Shown: piece after piece, positions 31,083 through 37,206 of the stretch
Layout: each line of letters opens with the position of its first letter
How positions within the stretch are numbered: the first letter of the stretch is position 1
From: Acetobacteraceae bacterium
GTDB lineage: Bacteria; Pseudomonadota; Alphaproteobacteria; Acetobacterales; Acetobacteraceae
NCBI GenBank assembly: GCA_025452005.1
Contig: JANWJK010000078.1
Span: 1 to 37,206, forward strand
DNA length: 37,206 bases
Reading direction: 5' to 3'
Made by a program: the position numbers and the translations under genes
The notes under the pieces: generated by a model
Told to the model about the DNA's origin: nothing
Database searches by the model: none
Seen by the model: only the letters and a program-made list of their open reading frames with translations

Positions 31083-32447
31083 TCAGACTAGCGCCGCACC
31101 GACCTTGCGGCTCATGACCGCGTCGAGATTGTCGATGATCCTGAGTATGCCCTGCTGCTTCGGGCTGGGATTGAAGGCGCTCGCGATCTCCGCGCGGAGC
31201 TGCCTCGATTGCGCGATGCGGTCGCGCAGGTACTGGATCTGGGCGCCGGTCTCGGTCGGCAGGGCCTGTTGCGGCAGTTCGAACGGCAGCCCGGCCAAGG
31301 CCGCGCCGTCGTTGGTCAGCGGCATCTGCCGCAGCTCCTCGGACAGCGGCTTGATGGCGGCGAGCATCTCGCGGAACGCCCAGCCGAGAAAATCCACCCG
31401 ATTGGCGAGAATCGAGGCGACCGTGCCGGCTGATCCGACCGAAAGCGACAGCGCGATGTCGGTGAGCAGCATCTGGTAGCGAGTATTGCCCAGCTTCGCC
31501 CACGCCAGCGTTGCGGGATGCGCTATCGTCGCGCTGCCGCTCAGGCCAGTGCGGGGATCGTCGGCCTGGTTGCGGACGAGTGTCGGCGCGCCTGGCTGCC
31601 GGCCGGCGGCGCGCAGCTCGCGGAAGATGCGCAGGAACTTATCGAAATGCGTCGCACCGCCATTGCCGACCGGGCCTTCGCCCTGGATAGCCAGGGCGTG
31701 GATCGCCAGCCGGGCGGACGCCTTGTCCTGCACCGGCAGCACGTATATCGCGGTGTCCGGCCGTTCGTCGTCGCCCTGGCCGCGCCACTCCGCCGCGGTC
31801 GCCTGCCGGTCTTGGTTGAAGCCGAGTTTGGCGGGATCGATGTGCCAGTCCGGCCAGTCGGGGAACGGGTTCTGCAGGTCCGGCCAAGGCGCCTGCGGGG
31901 CATTGCTGTCCTGGAACAGATAGAACAGGCGCTCGTAGATCTGTCCGGCGCGCGGCACCCCGCCATCGCCTACCTTGGCCTCGCGCTGCGCATCGGCCAG
32001 ATCGGCGCCGTCGGCGGCCACCACGGTGCGCGGCGCCTCGGCGCAGACGTACCGCGCGATCGTCGTTAAGCGCGCCGGCTGGAGGCTGAACGGGAACGGA
32101 TACAGCGGCGAGCTGGATGGGAAGTTCTCGCGGTCGAGATGCGGCGCAGCGCCAAGACCGAGCAGAAGGTTCTGCACGGTCATCAGATGCCCCATCTCCT
32201 GCTTCGCGATTACGCGGATGACGTCGTACCAGTCGTCCGTCTGGATAGGGTGGTCGAAGTCCGGCAGCGTCATGCGGACGCCCGGGAGCAGCGACCCGGC
32301 GCTGAACAGATATTGCGCGGTCAGCGCACCCTCCACCTCCGCCGCTATGCGCAGCAGCGCGACCGCCTCTTCCTCGGCCGCGGCAGGAGCGGGGTCGAGG
32401 GTCGCCGCTTGTCCCCAGGTGATCCTGCTCGTGGCGGTCTGTTTCAT
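31083..32447 (-). CDS. Ferritin-like domain protein (VioB-like iminophenyl-pyruvate dimer synthase type)
   Basis: A 454-residue protein with a ferritin-like diiron-type helical bundle as in the VioB N-terminal family. The first helix has LLRIAAEVEGALTAQYLFSAG, the second DVIRVIAKQEMGHLMTVQNL with the E..H pair, followed by GLGAAPHLDRENFP. A later helix contains HALAIQGEGPVGNGGATHFD and KFLRIFREL with further Glu/His ligands. The middle and C-terminal parts are rich in Trp/Pro and helical. Its start has AAGGTGAGG upstream. It leads the LodA-like/LodB-like unit, 28 bases upstream. A role as oxidase partner, iron-dependent modifying enzyme or peroxide handler is inferred from context only. Confidence 0.87.
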   Translation of the reverse strand: MKQTATSRITWGQAATLDPAPAAAEEEAVALLRIAAEVEGALTAQYLFSAGSLLPGVRMTLPDFDHPIQTDDWYDVIRVIAKQEMGHLMTVQNLLLGLGAAPHLDRENFPSSSPLYPFPFSLQPARLTTIARYVCAEAPRTVVAADGADLADAQREAKVGDGGVPRAGQIYERLFYLFQDSNAPQAPWPDLQNPFPDWPDWHIDPAKLGFNQDRQATAAEWRGQGDDERPDTAIYVLPVQDKASARLAIHALAIQGEGPVGNGGATHFDKFLRIFRELRAAGRQPGAPTLVRNQADDPRTGLSGSATIAHPATLAWAKLGNTRYQMLLTDIALSLSVGSAGTVASILANRVDFLGWAFREMLAAIKPLSEELRQMPLTNDGAALAGLPFELPQQALPTETGAQIQYLRDRIAQSRQLRAEIASAFNPSPKQQGILRIIDNLDAVMSRKVGAALV

Positions 32448-32477
32448 GCCTCACCTTAGGCGCCGGGTGGTACCGCC

Positions 32478-32786
32478 CTAGGGTCCGTCGTCGCTCCGAT
32501 GCATCATCATGACGAGCGCCCGGCGTAGCCGCAATATGCCGCCGCGCGTCTGCCCCTGGTCGCACATCCGGCGCCCCTCGCTGGACAGGAACGTGACCTC
32601 CCGCGGCGGCGGCGTTTGCGCGATGCGCACCATCTCGCTGACCCGGTCGAGCAGGTGCAGGCAGTATTGCGGCGTGTCGCTGGTCACCTCCTGCGGTGGC
32701 GCCTGGCTTGCGACCGGCATGGCGCCGAGCCACACCGCCACTGCCCCGATGCTGGCTGTGCGCGCGATGGGTCCCATGCCCACCAT
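32478..32786 (-). CDS. Small secreted hypothetical protein
   Basis: I do not recognise a family. From the ATG at 32786 the protein is about 102 residues, starting with MVGMGPIARTASIGAVAVWL and ending the signal near MPVASQA, a plausible Sec signal peptide. The mature part is helical and acidic-to-basic: QYCLHLLDRVSEMVRIAQTP, then RRMCDQGQTRGGILRLRRAL. Two cysteines may form a disulfide. Upstream in-frame starts exist at 32825 (ATG) and 32843 (GTG, overlapping the kinase stop), but they lie before the signal. It follows the histidine kinase gene, so it may be a periplasmic partner or target of that system. Confidence 0.6.
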   Translation of the reverse strand: MVGMGPIARTASIGAVAVWLGAMPVASQAPPQEVTSDTPQYCLHLLDRVSEMVRIAQTPPPREVTFLSSEGRRMCDQGQTRGGILRLRRALVMMMHRSDDGP

Positions 32787-32835
32787 GCTGGCACCTGCGG
32801 CCTCTCGTCGCCGTGGTGCGGACATGACAACGGCG

Positions 32836-34266
32836 TTAGCCACCGTGGACAGGCTCCTCCCGCGCCGGCAGCGACAGGATCGCGACCAGGCCCGGCGCCG
32901 CGTCGCTCAGGCGCAGGCTGCCGCCGTGCAACTGCGCCACCGCCTGCACCAACGCCAGCCCAAGGCCTGAACCGGGCGTGTTGCGCGCGGTCTCGCCGCG
33001 GAAGAACCGTTCGGCGGCGCGCGCCCGGTCCGGTTCCGGGATGCCGGGACCCTTATCGGCCACGGTGATCGCGACGCCCGCGCCGGTCGCGGCGGCCGAC
33101 AGGGCTACGGTGCCGTCCGGCGGCGAGAACTTGACCGCGTTGTCCACCAGATTGGCCACCGCCTGCTGGATCAGGTCACGGTCGCCGAAGGCAGGCAGGC
33201 GCGGGGGCGCCGAAACGGTCAGCCGGATGCATTTCTCGTCGGCGACCGGACCGTACAGCTCGGCCACATCGCCCAGCAGCGGCGCCACGTCCAGGGTGGC
33301 GAACGCCGCACGCCGCGACCCAGCCTCGATCTCGGCTATGCGCAGCAGGGCCTGGAACACCGCGACGATGCCGTCGAGGTCGGCGGTGGCCCGCTCGATC
33401 GCCGCGTGCAGCTCGCCGACCGTCTCGGCATGCACTGACGCGTCCTCCAGCCTGGTACGGGCACGCGTGATCGGCGTGCGCAGGTCGTGCGCGATCGCGT
33501 TGGACACCTCGCGCACGCCTTCCATCAGCCGCGCCATGCGGTCCAGCATGTCGTTGATTGTCTCGGCGAGCTGGTCGAACTCGTCGCCGCGGCCGGACAG
33601 CTTCACCCGCTGGGTGAAATCGCCGCCGGCGATCGCCCCGGCGGTCGCCGAGACGTTGGCGAGCGCCCGGCGGAACAGGCTGCGCACCACCAGCGCGCCG
33701 GCCGAGGCCATCGCCACCACCACCAGCATCGCCCACAGCAGCGCGTCGGTGAGCAGCGAGCGCAACTGCGCCCGCACCTGGACGTCGCGGCCGATCAGCA
33801 GGTGGAAGCCGCCCGGCAGGTCGAAGCTGGCCACGAGCGCCAGCGAGCGCATGCCCGCCCGCTCGATCGGCAGCTCGTACCAGGCGCCATTCTGCGCCGC
33901 GCCCTGCGGCCAATGTTCCAGATTCCCGGCGATCCGCCGCCCGGCCGGATCGACCAGCAGGTAGATCGCATCGTCCTCGACGTTCTGCGTCAGCCGGTCC
34001 TCGATGGTGAGAACCAGAGCTGGCAGCCCGCCGATGGAAAAGCGCTCCGACAGGCTCTGCGCATCGGCTTGGATCGCCGCCGTGGTCTGCCGGTCGAGCA
34101 GGCCGGCGGTCGACCACCAGAGGAAGATCGCCAGCGCCGCCGCGCTGACCGCGAGCAGCAGGGCGTAGATCGCCGCGAAGCGGAAGCCGGCCGAACGCAG
34201 CAGACGCCGGGTGGAAACGCCGGCCGCGCGGGGGAGTGGACGCCAGAGGACCGAGGACGGCGTCAC
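32836..34266 (-). CDS. Sensor histidine kinase (EnvZ/QseC-like layout)
   Basis: A 476-residue membrane histidine kinase. TM1 is about residues 28-51 and TM2 about 176-196, enclosing a ~120-residue periplasmic sensor region. A HAMP segment (about 197-248) is followed by the H-box VSNAIAHDLRTPITRARTRL with the phospho-acceptor near His260, the N-box QQAVANLVDNAVKFS, DKGPGIPE and GSGLGLAL. The GTG start at 34266 overlaps the response-regulator stop (GTGA); the open frame runs further upstream inside the regulator gene, but this start gives a normal N-terminus and coupling. Signal sensed is unknown; the link with an HtrA protease suggests envelope condition. Confidence 0.92.
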   Translation of the reverse strand: MTPSSVLWRPLPRAAGVSTRRLLRSAGFRFAAIYALLLAVSAAALAIFLWWSTAGLLDRQTTAAIQADAQSLSERFSIGGLPALVLTIEDRLTQNVEDDAIYLLVDPAGRRIAGNLEHWPQGAAQNGAWYELPIERAGMRSLALVASFDLPGGFHLLIGRDVQVRAQLRSLLTDALLWAMLVVVAMASAGALVVRSLFRRALANVSATAGAIAGGDFTQRVKLSGRGDEFDQLAETINDMLDRMARLMEGVREVSNAIAHDLRTPITRARTRLEDASVHAETVGELHAAIERATADLDGIVAVFQALLRIAEIEAGSRRAAFATLDVAPLLGDVAELYGPVADEKCIRLTVSAPPRLPAFGDRDLIQQAVANLVDNAVKFSPPDGTVALSAAATGAGVAITVADKGPGIPEPDRARAAERFFRGETARNTPGSGLGLALVQAVAQLHGGSLRLSDAAPGLVAILSLPAREEPVHGG

Positions 34267-34946
34267 GCACTCTCGGCGCGCAGCATGTAGCCGGCGTTGC
34301 GCACTGTGTGGATGAGCGGCGTCGGGAACGGTTTGTCGACCTTCTGGCGCAGCCGCGACACGTGCACGTCGATGACGTTCGTCTGCGGATCGAAATGGTA
34401 ATCCCACACCCCTTCGAGCAGCATGGTGCGGGTGACCACCTGGCCGGCGTGGCGCATCAGGTATTCCAGCAAGCGGAACTCGCGCGGCTGGAGGTCGATC
34501 TTCTGCCCCGCGCGCTTCACCTGGCGCGACAGCAGGTCGAGCTCGAGGTCCTCGACCACCAGCTTGGTCACCGGCCCTTCGCCCTTGCCGCGCCGCGCCA
34601 GCGCTTCCACACGGGCCAGCAGTTCGGCGAAGGCGAACGGCTTGGTCAGGTAGTCGTCGCCGCCGGCGTTCAGGCCACGCACCCTCTCGTCGACGTCCGC
34701 CAGCGCCGACAGGATCAGCACCGGCACCGTGTTCTTCTGCGCCCGCAGCGTCTCGAGCAGCCGTATCCCATCGATGCCGCCGGGGAGCATGCGGTCGAGG
34801 ATGACCGCGTCGAACGTCTCGCTCGCCGCCATGAACAGTCCGTCGCGGCCGTTGTCGGCGAGCTCCACGACATGGCCCGCCTCCTTCAGTCCGCGCACGA
34901 CGAAAGCGCCCACGTCCTTGTCGTCTTCCACCACCAGGATACGCAT
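34263..34946 (-). CDS. OmpR/PhoB-family response regulator
   Basis: A 227-residue two-domain regulator. The receiver has acidic residues in ILVVEDDKD, the phospho-acceptor Asp51 in AVILDRMLPGGIDG, ILSALADV and the conserved Lys in YLTKPFAFAELL. The C-terminal winged helix carries LQPREFRLLEYLMRHAG, TRTMLLEGVWDYHFDPQTN and DVHVSRLRQKVD, the DNA-recognition and transactivation signature of OmpR-type proteins. GGGAG lies seven bases upstream of the ATG at 34946; a GTG one codon before is possible. It is nine bases after the HtrA gene and coupled to the kinase, forming one operon. Confidence 0.95.
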   Translation of the reverse strand: MRILVVEDDKDVGAFVVRGLKEAGHVVELADNGRDGLFMAASETFDAVILDRMLPGGIDGIRLLETLRAQKNTVPVLILSALADVDERVRGLNAGGDDYLTKPFAFAELLARVEALARRGKGEGPVTKLVVEDLELDLLSRQVKRAGQKIDLQPREFRLLEYLMRHAGQVVTRTMLLEGVWDYHFDPQTNVIDVHVSRLRQKVDKPFPTPLIHTVRNAGYMLRAESA

Positions 34947-34958
34947 CACGTTGCTCCC

Positions 34959-36086
34959 TCAGCCGGACCCTTCGGCAGGACGCCTGCCGACCGTGACCGA
35001 TACATCGAAGTCACGGCCCTGCCGGCGGATCGAAAGGTTGACATTGCTGCCCGGCGAGGCCGCGGCCACGGAGCGGATCAGCCCGCGCGAGGTTTCGATG
35101 TGCTCGCCGTTGACCGCCAGGATCATGTCGCCCTGGCGAATGCCGGCGCGCGCCGCGGGGCTGGTACGCTCCACGCCGGCGACGGTCACGCCGCTCCGCG
35201 AATCCTCGACCGACACGCCGAGCCAGCCGCGTTCGATATGGCCGCCGCCGCGCAACTGGCTGACGATGGGGATCAGCAGCTCGCTGGGCGTGGCGAAGCC
35301 GATGCCGACCGAGCCGCCGGACGGCGACACGATGGCGGTGCTGATCGCGATCACCTGGCCGTCCATGTTGAAGATCGGCCCGCCGGAATTGCCCGGATTG
35401 ATCGGTGCGTCGAGCTGCAGGAAGTTGTCGAACGGTCCGGAGCCCAGATCGCGGCCGCGTGCCGAGATGATGCCGGCGGTGACCGAGCCGCCGAGACCGA
35501 ACGGATTGCCGGCGGCGAGCACCCAGTCGCCCACCTCGACCTGGCGCGAATCGCCGAATGCCACGGCCGGCAATGCGCCGGACGCCTGCACCTTGATCAC
35601 CGCGACGTCGGTGAGTTCGTCGGTGCCGATGACCCTGGCCGGCAGCCTTGTGCCGTCGGTCAGCAGGACGACGATCTTATCGGCGTGCCCGACCACGTGG
35701 TTGTTGGTCACGATCAGGCCGGACGGATCGATGATGAAGCCCGACCCGGCGCCGATCGTCTGTTCGCGGCGATTGCCGAAGCGGCGGCGGAATTCCCTCC
35801 CGAGCGGCGTGTCGCGCAGCTCCGGCGGCAGTTCGCCCAGGACTTCCCCGCCCGAGACGGTCTCGGTGACCGAGATGTTCACAACGGCCGGCAGCACGCG
35901 CTTGACCAGCGGTGCGAAGCTCTCGGGCGCCGAGCGCGCGGCGGCGCTGCCGGGGAGCCCGGCGCACGCCCCGACGCACAGCGCGAGCGCCAGGACGGCG
36001 AAACGGTGCACGTACAGCGCACCTGCCCCCGGGAAAGGCGAGCGGATAAGTCGCGCAACGTGCCAGACGAGCCGCCGAAGGAACAT
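34959..36086 (-). CDS. HtrA/Do-type serine protease with one PDZ domain
   Basis: A 375-residue periplasmic trypsin-like protease. The N-terminus has a hydrophobic export segment (FAVLALALCVGACAG) with a lipobox-like LCVGAC, so it may be a lipoprotein or membrane-tethered. The catalytic triad is readable: His130 in VTNNHVVG, Asp160 in LTDVAVIKV and Ser234 in PINPGNSGGPIF. One PDZ domain follows (about 285-365; GWLGVSVEDSRSGVTVAGV, AGIRQGDMILAVNG), unlike two-PDZ DegP. ATG at 36086 was chosen because it begins the export signal and has GGGAGAG upstream. It leads the regulator-kinase genes, consistent with an envelope-stress or surface-protein quality-control unit. Substrate unknown. Confidence 0.93.
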   Translation of the reverse strand: MFLRRLVWHVARLIRSPFPGAGALYVHRFAVLALALCVGACAGLPGSAAARSAPESFAPLVKRVLPAVVNISVTETVSGGEVLGELPPELRDTPLGREFRRRFGNRREQTIGAGSGFIIDPSGLIVTNNHVVGHADKIVVLLTDGTRLPARVIGTDELTDVAVIKVQASGALPAVAFGDSRQVEVGDWVLAAGNPFGLGGSVTAGIISARGRDLGSGPFDNFLQLDAPINPGNSGGPIFNMDGQVIAISTAIVSPSGGSVGIGFATPSELLIPIVSQLRGGGHIERGWLGVSVEDSRSGVTVAGVERTSPAARAGIRQGDMILAVNGEHIETSRGLIRSVAAASPGSNVNLSIRRQGRDFDVSVTVGRRPAEGSG

Positions 36087-36162
36087 GGCGTTCGATTCTC
36101 TCCCGCAGGAATGCGTCAGCAGGAGATGGCACGCGGCGGCGGTTGCAACAAGAATCCTTGCC

Positions 36163-37206
36163 TCAGTCTTTGGTCTTGGCGCCAGCCGAAGGGTCGTCCG
36201 GCCAGGCATGTTTCGGGTAGCGCCCCCGCATATCACGCCGCACATCGGCCCAGCCGCCGCGCCAGAAGCCGGCCAGGTCGGCGGTGATCGCGACCGGCCG
36301 CCCCGCTGGAGACAGCAGCGCGAGCTGGAGCGGAACGCGGCCCTCGGCGAGACGCGGCGTCGCAATCAGTCCGTAGAATGCCTGTGCCCGCGCCGACGCC
36401 ACCGGCACCGGCTGGGTATAGTCGACCATGGCCCGTGCGCCAGGCAGCGCGATCTGCGCCGGCAGCGCCGCGTCCAGCCGCCGCGCCAGGTCCCAGGGCA
36501 GCAGGCCACGCAGGATGGCCGTCAGGTCGAGCCGGGCCAGTTCGGCGAGCCGCGACATGCCGGCGAGCCGCGGTACCAGCCACGTCGCGGCGTCGGCGGC
36601 AAGCGCCGCGTCGTCCAGGCCGGGCCAGCCGGCATCCGGCTCGATCCGTCGCATCAGCGCGACCCGCGCCTGCAACTGCCGGGCCGCCTCGGTCCAGGGC
36701 AGCGGCCGCAATCCGTCCGCCGCCACCGCGCGGGCGAGCGCCATTGCGATTTCCCCGGAATCTGCCGGCTCGGTGCGATCGGCGAGCACCAGCGCGCCGA
36801 GCCGGCGCCGGCGCCGCGCCAGGACCGCGCCGGAGACCGGGTCGAAGCTGGTCTCCACCTGCTCGGTGATGCGCGCGGCGGGCAGCGTATCGGGATCGAG
36901 CGGCGCGGCCAGTCGGATGCGCGCACCGGCCTTCAGTTCCAGCGCGGCGACTGCCAGCAGGGGCGTGTTGGCGAGCGGATCGGCGCGCGGCAGCCGCGCC
37001 CCGCCGCCGCCGGCCAGCCGGAAGCTGCCCGGCTCACCGCGGCGCTGCGCGATGCGGTCGGGAAACGCGGCTGCGAGCAGCCGGCCGGGGTCGCCATCGG
37101 CGGGCGCGTCGGCGCGCAGGCGCAGCCGCCGGCGGTACTGGCCGGCAACGCGGCGGATGCGCGACAGCGCGCCACGGTCGGCCGCGGGATCGCCCGCGCC
37201 GATCGC
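36163..37206 (-). CDS. hrpB: ATP-dependent helicase HrpB, C-terminal part (5' end beyond the window)
   Basis: This is the C-terminal ~347 codons of HrpB, a DEAH-type RNA/DNA helicase of proteobacteria; the helicase motor domains lie outside the window. The HrpB-specific C-terminal region is clear: RLLAAAFPDRIAQRRGEPGS, GARLPRADPLANTPLLAVAA, VLARRRRRLGALVLADR and the terminal VAITADLAGFWRGGWADVRR, DMRGRYPKHAWPDDP. The frame is open from 37206 to the stop at 36163 without interruption. It is followed 76 bases later by the HtrA gene in the same orientation. Confidence 0.92.
   Translation of the reverse strand, partial: AIGAGDPAADRGALSRIRRVAGQYRRRLRLRADAPADGDPGRLLAAAFPDRIAQRRGEPGSFRLAGGGGARLPRADPLANTPLLAVAALELKAGARIRLAAPLDPDTLPAARITEQVETSFDPVSGAVLARRRRRLGALVLADRTEPADSGEIAMALARAVAADGLRPLPWTEAARQLQARVALMRRIEPDAGWPGLDDAALAADAATWLVPRLAGMSRLAELARLDLTAILRGLLPWDLARRLDAALPAQIALPGARAMVDYTQPVPVASARAQAFYGLIATPRLAEGRVPLQLALLSPAGRPVAITADLAGFWRGGWADVRRDMRGRYPKHAWPDDPSAGAKTKD

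Noticed and set aside
34236-36287. 683-codon plus-strand open frame opposite the regulator and HtrA genes
   Set aside because: Antisense to two strongly conserved genes and Asp/His/Arg-rich without any domain.

Overview
The window is GC-rich, tightly packed chromosomal DNA from a proteobacterium, most likely an alphaproteobacterium of the Acetobacteraceae/Rhodospirillales type. I infer this from the base composition, the product mix (Sox proteins with a flavocytochrome subunit, CoA-transferase, MmgE/PrpD, LLM and OYE flavoenzymes, a LodA-type quinoprotein) and the very short intergenic spaces. No marker gene fixes the taxonomy. I see no rRNA, tRNA, CRISPR array or intact insertion sequence. 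The first ~80 bases are a C/G homopolymer tract that looks like a contig-end artefact.

Layout. 79-3216 (+): sulfur oxidation operon with an FccB/SoxF-like flavoprotein, SoxX, SoxY, SoxZ and SoxA, mostly with overlapping stops and starts. 3242-4441 (+): an Old Yellow Enzyme homologue, convergent with a two-HKD phospholipase D-like protein (-). A DUF2278 protein (+), a 14-TM drug-type MFS exporter (+) and an aldo/keto reductase (-) follow. 9752-9929 holds a degenerate GxxExxY gene end inside a 30-bp inverted repeat. 9962-14615 (-) is a catabolic-looking run: CoA-transferase A, a GNAT acetyltransferase, CoA-transferase B, acyl-CoA dehydrogenase, ATC-hydrolase-like protein and a frameshifted isopenicillin-N-synthase-like dioxygenase.

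14670-17985 (-) is the most unusual locus. A small proline-rich coiled-coil protein with six ELP tripeptides lies directly upstream of a 942-residue protein that joins a phosphoribosyltransferase domain, two AMMECR1-like domains and an alpha-helical toroid-like region. It is divergent from an aromatic-acid-type MFS symporter (+), with a perfect 9-2-9 palindrome between them. Next come an amidase, an MmgE/PrpD protein with an SDR that lacks the YxxxK motif, a PPOX-family protein divergent from an ArsR-type regulator, and a REC-REC-Hpt protein without a kinase. 25026-26938 is a less GC-rich segment with a cupin and a frameshifted MFS gene.

27184-28269 encodes a luciferase-like monooxygenase, followed by the broken C-terminal end of an ABC substrate-binding protein. 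28534-32447 (-) encodes a ferritin-like protein, a LodA/GoxA-type tryptophylquinone protein and its LodB-type flavoprotein, probably one oxidase-maturation unit. 32478-36086 (-) is an envelope-stress-like set: HtrA/Do protease, OmpR-type regulator, histidine kinase and a small secreted protein. The window ends inside hrpB (-). Domain and family calls are from sequence reading alone; no database search was run.
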